The notes under the pieces: model-generated | Seen by the model: only the letters and a program-made list of their open reading frames with translations | Told to the model about the DNA's origin: nothing | Database searches by the model: none | Source: Syngnathus acus | Lineage: Eukaryota > Chordata > Actinopteri > Syngnathiformes > Syngnathidae | Assembly (NCBI RefSeq): GCF_901709675.1 | Contig: NC_051089.1 | Coordinates: 2,669,476-2,733,475 of the forward strand | DNA length: 64,000 bases | Direction of reading: 5' to 3' | Made by a program: the position numbers and the translations under genes | Shown here: in pieces, positions 13,301 to 25,711 of the stretch | Position numbering within the stretch: position 1 is the first letter of the stretch | Layout of the letters: each line of letters opens with the position of its first letter

Positions 13301-16235
13301 GCTATGACTGCGTGTGCGCGTCTGGTCCGGGTTGCACCGGGGACTGCCCGCAAGAGGAGGGCATCATCCGAAGGAACAGGGAAGACTGGAAACCCAGCTA
13401 TGACATCTGCACTATTTGTTCCTGCAAGGTACTGAGAAACAATTTCTAATTAGGACTCTATGATGATCATTTTTATGTAATTAATTCTGACATCACACGT
13501 TCCAGTGGAGACGAGAAAGGGCAAAAGGTTTATGATGAACTCAAGATGCAATTTAATACACGGATCTGTAGGGTGAGAAGTTCGGTCATCCGGGAGAGAC
13601 TCGGAGTAGAGTTGCTACTCCTCCACGTTGAGAGGAGCCAGATGAGGTGGCTCGGGCATCTCATCAGGATGCCTCCTGGACGCCTCCCTGGGGAGGTGTT
13701 CCGGGCATGTCCCACCGGTAGGAGACCCCGGGGACGACCCAGGACGCGCTGGAGAGACTATGTCTCTCGGCTGGCCTGGGAACGCCTTGGGATCCCCCGG
13801 GAGGAGCTGGATGAAGTGGCTGGGGAGAGGGAAGTCTGGGAGTCCCTCCTGAAGCTGCTGCCCCCGCGATAAGCGGAAGAAGATGGATGGATGGATGGAT
13901 GGATGGATCTGTATCTGTCTGCAATTTATTACAGTGCAGATATGGAAACGTGCTTTTCATGGCTGTGCACAGACTTGGCCTGTTTTACTATCAACCATGA
14001 TGCAAAGCGATGCGTGTGCTAACGTGCGCCAACACAATCCATTGGAAGATAAAGAGTCCCACACACTTAGCCTTTGGCACATACTTCAAAGACGCGCTTC
14101 GGAAATGACCAAATCAAATTACGCATGGAAAGAACATCTCCGACAAAGGCTATAATGAACACAATCTATGAATTATTCAACATGTCATCCACAGCGATTA
14201 TATTCATTATGAAGCTGTTGTTGAACGGTAAATAGGCAACACGAATTTGGATTTACTGGGGGAAAAAAATCACAAGGCAGTGGCGGACTTCCTGGCGCGG
14301 CGAGGCGAGCGTCTCCGCAATTGGTTGTTAATTCCCCGGCAGGCTCCAGCCCGTAAACGTAAAGACCAAGGCCATAAGAATTGGCCTGGCGCTTAACGAA
14401 GCGGGACAATACGCAGAGATAAAACATTGGCTCCGTGTTACCTTTTTAACTGTATGCAGAGCGATTTTACAGCCCTCGTACATTTTCTAACGGCCTTTTC
14501 TTGTAACGTTTTTATATCGCCACTAGACTGCCATCGCTGAGCCAGTCAGCGCTTGCTGTTCTGTGTAAAACCACCCATTAAGTTTTTAGCAGGTGGAGTG
14601 GAAGATATAGGGACCGAGTGTCCACAAATTCTGTCAATATGCGGTCAAATCTCGCTACTCGCTGGGCCTTGAGTTTGACCTACAGCTACATTAAAAAGTA
14701 GCTGATAAAAATGGATGTTTAGGGGGCCAAAACAACACATCACAACACACACAGAAAGAAAAATTCCAGAGCTGGAGGGATCCTCACATTGTGGTAGGCA
14801 ATTATTGGTTCCAAATACCAAGCAATTTTACCTGAAAACCTTGAGGAGGAATTTCTCCTTTTCAACACAGCAGTTACTCACAGCAGTAGGTCGGTTTGCA
14901 TAATTTTGTATTTGCCAAATAAATTCAAACGTGGCCATCCGGTTCTGCTTTTCAAAAACAATATAATTATTTCATCCTGAAAAATATATTTTTTTTCTTC
15001 CTGGATGGGCTGCCAGTGTGTACAAATCAATGATTCCAACACGCACAACATTCGTGCCGTTGATAAGCGGACGCCAATCAAATTGGAAGCTGAGGCAATT
15101 TGCCGGACCGCACGTATTCTAAGCAACTACAACCTGCGCTTTCCAGGATGGCCAGACATACTGTCGAAGGAAACCCTGTGACTGCGCAGACCCAGAGGAG
15201 GATCTGTTCTGCTGTCCCAGTTGCGATAACAGACCCAGCAGCCAATGTTTGGACCAGAGCGGCCGTACACTCTACCGGAGCGGCGCGTTTTGGCTGTATG
15301 GCTGCCAGCAGTGCCGCTGCATGGTTAGACAACACACACATGTGCATGCATGTAAATTAGCGTCGCAAATGAAACCCGACCTTCAAGGCCAATCTCTGTG
15401 GGCTGTAACAGAATCTCCTCATCAATACGGAGCTCAGACTTAAGCTATGTTTCAAAGCCGCTCATGGATGACTATTTTTTTTTGCTACCTCGTTTGTGTT
15501 TCCAGGAGGGCGAGGTGGATTGCTGGCCTCTGGTTTGTCCTGTGCTGATGTGCGAGTACACGGCAGTGGCAGAAGGCGAATGCTGCCCGCGCTGCGTCAC
15601 AGACCCCTGCCTGGCCGACAGTTTGTCTTACGACATCCGACAAACGTGTTCGGACCACGCCGGCGTCACGCGCCTCAGCGGGGACGCGTGGCAGATGCCC
15701 AACTCGCCCTGCACCGGCTGCATGTGTAAAGTAAGACTAAGCAATATTTGTTGTTGATTATTATGAGTCATCTTTGTGAATTATTGAACGTTTTTCTTCA
15801 CCGGGACTACTCGGCAAACTGCAGTTGAAATAATACCAAATTTCACAGATACCAAGTACCATCATTTCAATTAAAATATTATCAATACTAACAATTTTGT
15901 ACTTTAATATATATAGACAAAAATTCACAAAATTCCACAATGACAGAAAAAAAAAGTGTCACAGAAGATGATTCGGTGAAAATTCTATTGCCAAGGAAGA
16001 TTTAGTCAGTGTAATTTTTCTTTGCCTTAAGTATCGGTGACTGGTATCGGCAGTCTCTACGAGTGCCCGATACCACTGTATTTATACTTGTGAATCTGCA
16101 AGTTGTAAAATGTTGTTTCACAGCATTGCATTATGGGATATAAATGCTACAACGCTTGTTTCTTTTTTGTGCTGCCATGCACAGAACGGAAACGTTTGCT
16201 GTTCGCTGGATCTCGACTGCCTCCAGAACAACTGA
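7752..16235 (+). CDS. nell1: nell1, 3' part (6 exons): secreted EGF/VWC protein, C-terminal 294 residues
   Basis: Joined exons are 7752-7847, 10402-10542, 13232-13428, 15147-15323, 15506-15730 and 16185-16235. They total 887 bp (2 bases completing a codon, 294 codons, then TGA at 16233-16235). The product is the C-terminal third of a NEL-like protein, a secreted oligomeric glycoprotein. By family knowledge NELL1 acts in osteoblast and chondrocyte differentiation and binds integrins and neural receptors. Seen in order: an EGF-like module ([11 protein letters not shown]), two calcium-binding EGF modules opening DINEC and DIDEC, each with the Asp/Asn-hydroxylation pattern C-x-N-x4-Y-x-C-x-C, then cysteine-rich VWC modules ([21 protein letters not shown]). 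It is called NELL1 and not NELL2 because it ends LDCLQNN (NELL2 ends QEL) and has [20 protein letters not shown]. The N-terminal TSPN domain, coiled coil and first VWC/EGF modules lie upstream of the window. All splice sites are GT-AG. Confidence 0.95.
8243..8542 (-). mobile_element. hAT-type MITE copy in nell1 intron
   Basis: Reads aaggcccgggggccagata through taatggccctccgaag to gtttgacacccctgca, the reverse orientation of the copy at 25712. The left end is degraded (aagtatcaaatac). No clear target duplication is seen. Confidence 0.7.
10364..10396 (+). repeat. (GT)n microsatellite at a nell1 splice acceptor
   Basis: About 16 gt units end five bases before the exon starting at 10402, replacing the polypyrimidine tract (tgtgtgtgcgcag). 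Confidence 0.95.
10402..10542 (+). CDS. nell1: nell1 exon b: calcium-binding EGF module
   Basis: A 141-bp phase 1-1 exon reading [18 protein letters not shown], then [15 protein letters not shown], and ending SSCI. The calcium ligands D/N-x-D/N-E and the hydroxylation motif [12 protein letters not shown] are present. The acceptor gcgcag is preceded directly by a (TG)n run instead of a normal polypyrimidine tract. The donor is g|gtgagt. Confidence 0.95.
10543..13231 (+). other. nell1: nell1 intron
   Basis: Contains the 174-bp MITE at 11615. The longest minus-strand open frame (11982-12578) has no recognisable domain and is not called. Confidence 0.8.
11615..11788. mobile_element. TA-flanked MITE, 174 bp, short internal-deletion form
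   Basis: Ends taccgtaattttcggacta and tagtccgaaaattacggta are perfect inverted repeats with TA at both edges. The interior is reduced to tataagtcgc-type motifs. Confidence 0.75.
13232..13428 (+). CDS. nell1: nell1 exon c: calcium-binding EGF module and start of a VWC module
   Basis: A 197-bp exon, phase 1 to 0. It reads [18 protein letters not shown], then [18 protein letters not shown], then a linker ([13 protein letters not shown]) into ICTICSCK, which starts the next cysteine module. The acceptor is tgcctcccag and the donor aag|gtactg. A truncated LINE sits about 140 bp past the donor. Confidence 0.95.
13429..15146 (+). other. nell1: nell1 intron
   Basis: Contains the truncated LINE (13571-13909) and a small scrap of hAT-type MITE (ctgggccttgagtttgac near 14663). 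Nothing else recognised. Confidence 0.8.
13571..13909 (+). mobile_element. 5'-truncated LINE 3' end with (GGAT)n tail
   Basis: A short open frame reads [19 protein letters not shown], then [16 protein letters not shown] and stop, the C-terminal tail typical of a very common teleost non-LTR retrotransposon ORF2. After the stop come cgataagcggaagaag and (atgg)n. A candidate target duplication ggatctgta flanks it (13562-13570, 13905-13913), though it merges with the tail. It lies about 140 bp past a nell1 exon. The upstream catalytic domains are absent. Confidence 0.75.
15147..15323 (+). CDS. nell1: nell1 exon d: VWC-type cysteine module
   Basis: A 177-bp phase 0-0 exon reading [20 protein letters not shown], then [19 protein letters not shown], and ending GCQQCRCM. 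The cysteine spacing matches the VWC part of NELL proteins. The acceptor is gctttccag and the donor atg|gttaga. Confidence 0.95.
15506..15730 (+). CDS. nell1: nell1 exon e: VWC-type cysteine module
   Basis: A 225-bp phase 0-0 exon reading [18 protein letters not shown], then [20 protein letters not shown], and ending CTGCMCK. The acceptor is tgtttccag and the donor aaa|gtaaga. Confidence 0.95.
15731..16184 (+). other. nell1: nell1 last intron
   Basis: 454 bp, AT-rich. At 16029-16075 it carries a tatcggtgactggtatcgg scrap of a common interspersed repeat also seen near 18,020-18,290. Confidence 0.7.
16185..16235 (+). CDS. nell1: nell1 exon f: C-terminus and stop
   Basis: The acceptor is catgcacag. 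It reads [16 protein letters not shown] and then TGA. This short last coding exon with a Q-N-N terminus is the best evidence for NELL1 over NELL2. Confidence 0.95.
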   Translation, partial: NGNVCCSLDLDCLQNN

Positions 16236-18360
16236 TGCTCTTCATCTTCTGGTGATACTTTTTCTCACTATCTTTCCCTGACTCCTCCTTTCGCCGAAGG
16301 GCCGCCACGCCCCGCTTCCCATTGCCAAACAACTGGAGCCCTTTTTTTTTTGTTTTGTTTTCAAGGGGGACAAACTCTTGCACATCCTTGTGTATGCCGA
16401 TGTGTGCACCGAAAATACAAACACACACTGGTTGAGACGTTGGTTTATCCCCCCCCACCTGACACTGTTGGCAGGACTTGACTGTGAGTCGTAGCTCCAC
16501 ACGAGGAGCTTGTGGTTGAAGCTACTCACATCCCCTGTTGTATGTCTTCATCTTTTCTTCTGTTTCACAAACAAATATTTTGGCTTTTATCTTTTCAGGC
16601 CCAAACTAGACACAAGGCGCTGAGAGCTGGCAATCAAAGTTTGAAGAGCCTGCTAATGAGGTCAATAAGAATGTTGTTCGATGCGATTTGTTTTATGGCT
16701 CACTATTGAGTGGATTCATAATTTTTGGGGGAATTATTTTCATCAGTTGTATTTGGTTCAGTTTTTCAATCCAATGCAGCCCACAAAAAGACAAAAGTTT
16801 TGAGGGGCACAAATGCCTAAAATGAACGAGAATTATATTGAGCAATATTTAAGTTTAAAACATGGACAGAACAGGGCAAAGGGATGGTTGATTGGATGTG
16901 AAGGAAGAAATATGGCTGCTTCTGGTAATTGTCAAATAGCATAAACATTTCTCAGTAATATCTAATGAAGTAACACTGATTTATTCTTTGCAATACGCGG
17001 TTTTACCTCTAGGAGCAATAGTGAGTTACAGTAGCTTCCAGTCAGCCCTCGGTTGAGTGGATGAGATGTGAAGAAGAAAAAAAAATTGTTCAAATCACGG
17101 TTTTTGCGAATCACAACAAAAACCCCACAATGAGGTCAAAACAAAAATAAATGTCATCTTTTTTTCCCCATCATAGTTTTCAAGCAGCAATGATCCCAGC
17201 TAAAACCTGAGCTATGCAAATCGAAAAATCTATGAAAATGGTACGACTGACAAATTAACACTGGGCTCCAATTAATCTCATTATTTTCTTTTATCTCATT
17301 TGTTAGGTAAAAAAAATACATCTTACATACAGCAATTTTAGATGCAACGTGTACATATTTGTAAAAATGTCGAACTCTTCAAAACCTCATTTGATTACAT
17401 TTTTTTTTAATCACACACTCCTTTTGTGCATAGAAATATTTAAGTCTCTCCCAGTCTACGGGCATTTTAATCCTTGTGGATCTCTCAGTTTTGAGTGAGC
17501 TCTTCACATTTTGGTCTGTAATTCTTTCATAAGCATCCTCTGTGCTAAAGTTGTCTGTCAAATAACCGCACGTGATTTCCACAGTGGGTAGCGGTCGGCC
17601 CCACGACATTGATTAAATTGCCGGACATTGTTGTTGGTCAGATTGCTCTGTCATTCCCAAGGTGGCCCGGCTCCTCGCTGTACACGCACGCATTGACAGC
17701 AAGACACTAAAAGGGAGGAAAGAGATAATTAAAAGACCCCGTGTGCTTTCCAGTATGCCAGCGGGTCACCGTGTGTCGAATCTGTTTACAGACGGTCAGG
17801 CTCATTAAGACACAAAATGTCAGTGCTCTTTCTGCAACACTACACATGTTCTGGCTCTATTTTGGCTTCTGTTGTCTTCTCCATCATGCTGATGTTTGTC
17901 TTGAGAGGGCTCGTTTCCCTTGAGTGTCCCTTTCATCACACTTTGAGTCTGTCGCTGTTGGTAATATTGCTTTTTCACCCCCAAAATATGAGATGGATTG
18001 CCAAGAGTGTATTTGTAGTCGAATGGCTAAGTACCGATACTGGAATGAAATTCTTGTCAGATTCTCTTGGACCGTGCTTTGGAACATCTGCTTGGCCCAG
18101 GCCAGTTATTTGGTACACTTGTCAGTCAAATCCGGAATACACAACATTTGGAACAGGATATAGTTAGTTCCCCCCAAAGAATCAATGGCAGATATTTTAA
18201 AGAAAGACTTCCATATTTAAATGTAGTATTTTCCTTAAAAATGCATGACATAAATTGGATACTGGTACTTGGTATCGGTACTCGCCCATCAGTGACTTTA
18301 TGAATTGCGTTTCTGTACTGTGGACAAATTCAGCCTGGCAACTTCCACGGTTCATTTGTT

Positions 18361-18560
18361 AGTCCATGTATTTATTTATTTATTTATTTATTCCTCTTTT
18401 TTTATTTTGTTTATGAAGAGACCAATATTAGCCACATTTCATTTGTTTGTTCATGTATTAAACATTTATTTATGTATTTATTTATTTACATTTATTTGTC
18501 ATTTTTATTTATTTATTCGTCTAATTTTTTATTTATCTATTTAATTATTTATTTATTTCA
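18361..18560 (+). repeat. (TTTA)n tracts within a duplicated block
   Basis: Interrupted tttatttattta runs. The flanking sequence tttattttgtttatgaagag (about 18,400) recurs as tttattttgtttacgaagag (about 18,598), so the region is a local duplication of about 195 bp. Confidence 0.6.
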
Positions 18561-19802
18561 TTATTTCATTTGTCCATTTTTAAAAAAAAATGTTTTTTTA
18601 TTTTGTTTACGAAGAGACCGAAATTAGCTACATAGCTAGATGGAACTGCATGAGTAATTTGCCTTCCTTTTGCCCTTCCTGCGTTGGGCTTGTGAAAGCT
18701 GAAGGGTCATCTCGTGCTAGGCCATGTCATTGTCCCTCCGGAGGGGGCGCGGTGTCACGCGGAGGGGTGCGCCGTCGCTTTGACTTCTCAGCCACGCTGA
18801 CCTTGTCTCGTCTGTTCGCCTTGGCATCTGTTTGTGTCTCATAGGAACGAATCTCCATATATCGCCCTTCGTCACGATCACTTTTTTAATAGTGTGTTAA
18901 TTGTGCAGAGTCAGCATACAATTGAAAAACAAGCGATGTACACTGATCTCACTGAAGTCGAACGCCGCAGACATTTGTAAAAAGATCACTTTTTTCTGCG
19001 CGTGCTTTTGATTTATTTGATATCTGAAAAAAAAAAATCTGTAAACACATTGCAAGTTTGTGTGTAAATGTTTTTACATACTGACGATATGAAGAAATTA
19101 TACAGTTTTCTATTACCGTTGTGTTCATGCCTAATGTGTTTCTTTTGGTGACGACTTTCATTTGGATAGGATTGCTCAATTCTTTGTAAATAGATTGTAA
19201 AGTGGAAGGCTTCTGTAAAGTATATCAAAGGAATGTGAATAATTCTCATTAACTAGAGCTTCTTAGGAGTGTTTGAGTCCAGTATGAGAAGCAAGCTGTA
19301 CATTGTTTTTATTGCTATTTATTTTTCTATGTTTGCCTTAACCCTTTTAGTAACCGCCATCGTTTTTTTCTCGTCACTGTTTTAGGGAAACTTTATGGAT
19401 TAGACTAGTCTGTATGTTTGTACACTGGAGTCTGCATCGATTGACTATTCACTGCACTGACAAACCTGATAGGGAGGAAAAGATAATCAAACAAAATAGT
19501 AAACATGAAAAAAAGAGAAAGAAAAAAAAATTGAAATTCAGCGTTGAGTAAATGTTGTTGATTCATTTTCACAAAAAAAAGAAAAAAATAAGACGCTGTG
19601 TTGCTCCATTATGTCTAACGTAAAAAAAAAAGGAAAAAAAAAGGAGCTTTGGACCTTTTCCATCCTGATATGCTTCTTGATGATTTTGACAGACAAACAA
19701 CACACTGGAGAAATTCACATTTACTGTTCTTGTACTCAAAGGGTTAAGTGTCATTTGACTTGAAGACTGTGTTGTGAGTTTGCTGTAAGACATTCTCCAG
19801 CT

Positions 19803-19808
19803 AATAAA
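19803..19808 (+). promoter_or_regulatory. candidate nell1 poly(A) signal
   Basis: AATAAA in ctaataaatatttgagttg, with a GT/T-rich downstream element within 40 bases. It is the better of the two candidates in the region. Confidence 0.35.
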
Positions 19809-22800
19809 TATTTGAGTTGTTTATTTGCTGTGGGTCTCTTTGGCTCTAAAGTCTGATGACCACTCTCACTTCAAGAAAAGTAGCATTATTATGACCTTTG
19901 CTCGCCTTCCGGCAAAAATCAATTCTGTTTTACCACCCGTAGATAATCATAAGAAAAAAAGACTTCTAGGTTTTTCTGTATAATATATTTTATATGTACT
20001 CGAGGAAATTAAGGAAAGCTGTTTTTTCTAAAGTGTAATTGCACATCCATTACAGTAGGTGGCAGAGGCACTCATTGTCAGATTGAGTATCACAAATGTT
20101 ATTTGGCTGGTTTTTCATTTATTTTTTTGCTTTTTTAAATTAAGTATACAATGTTATGTCAAGCTTTACTTCTCACCAATTTAGAAGCAAATGACATCAC
20201 GTTCTGCTTTTCAACATAGTTTTCTGTATTGTGGCAGAAAGTGTGTGGACTCCAATACTTATAACATCTGTTTCTGCCCCTGCATGAGTTTTGATTGAGA
20301 TGTCAGGATAAACAAATCTTTTTCATTCATTCAGTCTGCACTCAAACACAAGACCTTTAATAGAACTTGGGGCTCCCTGAGCGTTTCAATGAGCATCTGC
20401 TTTTCACGGATCAGTATGGATAGCTTTATCCTCCATGGAGGAGTGGATTGTAGTGTGGTGGCGGTCCTGGTGGGGGGGGGGGGTAGTCAATTAAGCCAGT
20501 GCCACTCAGCTGTGTAGCAACTTCTCTGTGTTCTCCGCTCTGCCGCTTGTGGTCATGGTGAGTGGTGGCCCAGAGCTCCGTGTCCATCCTCACTGGGCGG
20601 GTCCACCCAAGGCTGCTTACCATTCATGGGCTGGCGCCACCGAGGTCACCACCGACAACAACCATCTCCAAACTCAGCTCTTAAAAAAACAACTCAAGAA
20701 CTTTAAATTACTACATTGAGTGAATCATACAATTGAGGTTGTTTGGCTCGTATCATTTCAGCAGAATAGAAAGCTTCTGCAATTCTGAAGCCACGCCCCC
20801 CTCTAGTCCATCCATCCACCCTCGATCAATTTTGTCTCTCAATCAGCATTCCTTAAAAAGGCCATCCAGTTAGAAATGCAAGAGGCAGCCAATAGCGGCT
20901 CACCCAAGAAGGTGTGTATTGTTCACGTTAACGCAACAAGGATCAAGCAGCTTAAATGCCTTATCGGCATTGGGAGCGATCAATTGGAATATAATTAAAA
21001 AGTGCAGCTGAGCAAGTGACAGGGCCGCCTCGCCGCTGCTGTCGACCGCAGGGCGAACGGAGCAGTTAAGTGTTTGTTTAACCCGGTGTCACATTGGAGC
21101 GCTGTGTAAGTATTTCTGCTTGTGTACTTTGGAAGGCGTTTGTGTGACCTACCGGACCCGGCTGCTTCCTTGCAAACAAATTCTTTACCGCACGTCATTC
21201 AAACGCATGAAATTTTTCCATGTGTTGCAATTTTTAACGTTTTTATATATCCAGCAAGTATGAGAAAAATTCTGTGGTTGTTTTGTATTACTAATTAATA
21301 GAATTGCTCAAGGACTTAACACAATTTTTTTTTTTCTAAGTTTGTTGAACAACTTTTTAAAATATAAGAAAATAGAATATATTCGTAGTAAACAGGAGGA
21401 CAGCAAATTGGGAATACATCTATCAAATGGAAAGTTTTTTTTAAATGTGAGCGGGCAGCATAACTTGCCCAAAGTATGAATTTTTCATGCAGTTCCCGAC
21501 AGAACGAATAAAATGACGGGATGATGGGACGACCTGCGTGACACCTGAAATATATCACGAGGTGTTGTATAAGCAAACCGTCACGAAATGCGATACTCAA
21601 TAAGCTAATAAATAGCCATATCCTGATTACGTACTGGAGTTACATAAAATCTCGATTGTCAGCTCATCAAATGACAACGCTTGAATCCTATAAAGAGTTT
21701 TTGTGTATATCTTTACACTGCTCTCTATACAGCACTAGCGTGGCTGCCAGAGCTGACCATCTGGATGTTGCGTCTGGCCAAATTGCCTCAGCTGAGGGAG
21801 AGAAAATGACAACAATTTAAGCATCATCTATGCGGATTCACCGTGACCTTCTCACACACAGCCTGGCTGACATCATTATTTCTCTGTCACAATTTATTAA
21901 GTGGTAACGTTTATTAATTAGGCAAATGGATTTCAATTGAGAGGGTGTACAAGTGTTGTTCAAAACAAGTATGTGATGTTTCATTAATTCTTAAAAATTA
22001 AAACCTTGAATGTCAGGAGAGGAGGCTACTGCAGTCGGAATGTGTCTTGAAATTGTTTGATGGCTAATGTCAAATTAAAAAAGATGTTGGCTTCAAATTG
22101 AAAGGATTAAGACTCCGACGATACGTTAGCAAAGTTAAGGTAGAATGTTTACTGTTAAATTATTAACCCAACCGTGTTAAAATCTGACTTTTGGAATGAC
22201 AAAATTATGCATTATCAGCGGCAGGGGGGGCAAAAAGACCATTGCAAGTGTATCATGACACATTAATTTAAAAAAGGTGCCTTGCGACGTTGTGGGTGTG
22301 AACACAAATAACTCCATTCAACGCCAATTGAAGTGTCCCCTCTCTAAGTGTCCTTGAAAAAAATGAAATGATTTTCTTGAGTCCTGCAGCAGGTTGACGC
22401 ACGCAGAGCACATTTAAAAATGAACTCCACAGGCAGTTGATTTAAAGATGGCTCGGGAAATCACAGAGCCGTGAAGTGGGCACTTTGAGACCTCCTCCCA
22501 CTCCGATCGTACGTGTCCGTTCATTTCACATGAAACATTGCAGAGCAAATTAATGTTCTTGTACTCTCCATAAAGAGGCATGAGCCATGAATCCTCCTTT
22601 GGAAATGTTGAATAAGGCTCTCATTACGCATTCCACCAACCCACCGTGTCCCACAATGTTCCCGTTGTTGTTATTCATGCCGCAAGACCTTCAATCTGGA
22701 TCTACGACAGAAAGTGGGCCAGGTTTGCTTGATCAATAGACGATCTGTGATAAGTCGACAGATTCGTATTAGGCGTGACGAGCTGCAGCCTCCAACCCTG

Positions 22801-23385
22801 TCATTGCAACCGGCTGCATTCTTTGAAGATTTTGGATGGCAACGCGCACGAGTGTGACAGCACTCAGTCGGAAGCGCCAATCGCTGACTCAATTCTTGCC
22901 TTGAGACAAAACAGAAATGCAACCAAATGTCACTTCAACATGCTGCAGGCATTAGAAAGGAGGAAGAACCTGTCAAATGCAACAAATAGTCCATCCGGCT
23001 TGATTTTCAATACAACAATTCTCGGAGATTGTTACACAAGCTACAAATCCAAATGTTGTCTGGCATGTCCTACATAGTCCTGCCAGTATTAGCCCTCGTG
23101 CATCTTGGGAAAAAAAAGATGCCTTGCCTTGCCTTCAGTGCAGTGGCCATGCATGTTTTTTGAATATGCGAGGGAGCCGAAGTACCAGGAGACTACCCAC
23201 ACAAACGGGCATTGAGAAAATATGCAAACAGTCGACTGCACAGGAAGACAAAAGTTTGAGTTGACGTCATGCACCAACTTTACTTCGCACCTGCAATTGC
23301 ATGAATCCATTGCAATTTTTTCTTTATATTGTTTTGAGTGACAGGACATAATGTGCTCTTTCGTCGTTCACTGCCAATCCAGTTC

Positions 23386-23430
23386 ATATCTTTGACGTCT
23401 ATAACCGTCAATGGCACTGAATGAGTTCAC
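23386..23430 (+). repeat. short interspersed repeat, copy 1 of an inverted pair
   Basis: atctttgacgtctataaccg, then tcaatggcactgaatgagt. The reverse complement recurs at 26068-26117. It resembles a short repeat common in teleosts. Confidence 0.5.
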
Positions 23431-24382
23431 CACCGGTCGCTTCAAAATGTATTATGTGAGATAGTTAATGTTTTACAATGAAAATAATGTTATCTCTTAC
23501 TACAGTATTTCTTCACTATATTGTTTTATTATTGATGCTATTTCTGTTTCCACTGAGACGGGAACTATGCGTTCTCTTCTGTGCTTGACATCACATCATT
23601 TCATGTCATCATGTACTATATTCAGGTGAACAAAGCAAAGGCACTTATGTGTGGTGCGTGTGCTGCAGAAAATGTGCAGTTCAGGAATTGTGGAATAGTG
23701 GACGCTTATGCAAATGAGATTGTTATAGGCGTTGGCGTTCAATGTAGCGACTACACGGCTCCTCCTGCATATGTTTTTGTACATTATCTTCATCCACTCA
23801 ACTTCTGTAGCTCCTCATCATACTTGTAGTTGACACACAATCACCACCAATGACATCACGCTTGAAAGAGTGGAGTTCCAGAGAAAGAGCAAAAAAAAGC
23901 CTTACTGCTTATTTAAGATGATAAAAATAAGTACACACACTCTGATTTGTGAGCGTTATTCATTCAAGTCTCTCCGATCTGTGCCAGTCATGTTCAGAGC
24001 AAACCTTTGCTCTCTTTCTCACTCGCTCGCTCTCTCTCTCTGCTCACACACCTACACACACATTCGTAGGAGGGCCTGGCTGAGGCTGATAACATCCTGC
24101 AGCGCCTGATGGAGGACAATAGTCTTTAGAAATTGGAGGGGGAGGGGAGTGTGTGTGTGGGGGAGGGGGGGGCAAGCTCCACTATCCTCACCATCACACA
24201 GAAATGGATGTTCTCGGAAATGGGTCTGAATATCAACGCGGACACCTGAAGACTCTTTCTCCTTGTGGTGATCCAGTACGCCTCAGCAACCGCATTGTTG
24301 AAGAGACCCGTTTTGTCCAACTAATTCAAAGAAACATTTGTCCAACTGGAGCTCAAGGGAGCTTGAAACGATGTCTTCCGTG

Positions 24383-24425
24383 ATGTTTGTTTGTTTGTTT
24401 GTTTGTTTGTTTGTTTGTTTGTTTT
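24383..24425 (+). repeat. (TTTG)n microsatellite
   Basis: Ten perfect tttg/gttt units. Confidence 0.9.
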
Positions 24426-24483
24426 ATCATGGTGGCTTAGAATAGACATCATTGTTTATATCCCGCGATTTTACAATGACTTT

Positions 24484-24660
24484 ATTTTTTCATATTTTAT
24501 TTATTTACTTACCTATTTATTTATTCAAATGTATTCATTTATTTATTTACCTATTTATTTATTTAATTTAACAAAATGTATTTATTTACCTATCTAAATT
24601 TATTTATTTATTTAACAAAATTTATTTATTTACCTATTTATTTATTTATAAATTGTTTTT
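24484..24660 (+). repeat. (TTTA)n-rich low-complexity tract
   Basis: Interrupted ttta and ttac units, including two near-copies of a block around tttatttacctatttattta. Confidence 0.7.
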
Positions 24661-24675
24661 CCTTATCTGTCCATG

Positions 24676-24745
24676 CAGGCCAGTACCAAATGGCGCACGG
24701 ACCGGTACTAGGCCACAGACCGGTGGTTGGAGACCACGATGTTAA
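24676..24745. repeat. accggt(ccg)-type interspersed repeat fragment
   Basis: ggccagtaccaaatggcgca, then cggaccggtactagg and cagaccggtggttggagacc match a common teleost repeat end. A diverged counterpart in opposite orientation lies near 56,620-56,690 (ccgcggaccaccgattgac). Confidence 0.4.
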
Positions 24746-25711
24746 TGGACAGCCAACCAACAAATTTAGGAAGACAGGATGCTGATGCTAAAATCAACGC
24801 ACAGGTGGAAAATAGTAGCAAGGAGCGAGACGTCAGAACCGCATTCCCGCTCGTCCCGTTTGTTTGCATATCTTTCAAATCGTTAATTATTTGGTGAGTG
24901 TGTGAGCTGACTGAAGTAGCTTTTTGGGATTTTGTTTGCAACATCCTGCTCTTGTCTTTTTTTTTTTTTTCCTTGTACCTCAAACACAGGCGGCGCAGAA
25001 GAGGAGCGTGGCTCAGCTTGCAGCGTAAATGAAATTGAATGCGTTATCTTTGTGAGCAGATGGAGAGCAGCCCCTGGAAAGCAGTGACACCTCCCATGTA
25101 CGCTTCAGTCTAGACGGAGTTCTTAGCGGCAGCATGGGTACACAAATTATTATGTGGCTTGTTACAGCTGGAAGGACCGTTTTGTTTGCTGGCATAATGA
25201 AGAGATATTGATATAGCTTTGGCAACGGAGACGTACAACGAGTAGAAATTGATTCTGAGAGTCAATTAACCCTGCCGAGATGGGGGCTGCAATGAAATTT
25301 CCGGACACCGGTGTTGTGGAATTTTGGAGGAAGCTTGAGTGTCTGATTCTATTATAAAAATAGAGCCATCTGTTACACTTGAAATAATGGTTGTTGGAGA
25401 CTAAAAGCAGATTGAAAAAAAGTTAGACATTTGAATTTTATCACCAGGCCGCACATTTGGCAGGACATGTTTCGGCCATGGCTTTTTCTGCTGCCCGAGT
25501 TTAGAACCTGCTGCCAAAAGGCTGTGGCTTGGTCAGAAGGCAATCTGGTACCCAGTGGGAGTCGAGCAGAAATATTTGAGCAGCGCAGACTCTTGAGGCT
25601 GACCAAGCGGGAGTCGCAGTTTTTAGTCTGACAATTACTGATATTTATGGAAGTTGGGAAATAAGCTAGAAAGCGAAACTTTCAATTTTTCATCGCAATG
25701 AAATGTTAGCG

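Larger units (their letters stand above)
16236..19808 (+). other. nell1: nell1 putative 3' UTR
   Basis: No coding exon follows the stop. Two AATAAA hexamers are plausible ends: 17146-17151, followed by a T-rich stretch, and 19803-19808, followed by a GT-rich stretch. The second would give a 3.6-kb UTR. The stretch contains repeat debris (a CCGATACTGG-type repeat around 18,020-18,290, (TTTA)n tracts, and a locally duplicated block at about 18,345-18,635) and a GC-rich patch at 18,640-18,845. Which signal is used cannot be decided from sequence. Confidence 0.35.

Noticed and set aside
13546-13872. 108-codon frame as a host gene
   Set aside because: It is the C-terminal remnant of a LINE ORF2, ended by the (GGAT)n tail and lying inside a nell1 intron.
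7752-16235. Assignment to nell2
   Set aside because: The C-terminus LDCLQNN and the HNHSRC segment of the EGF module fit NELL1. NELL2 ends QEL and differs in that EGF module.
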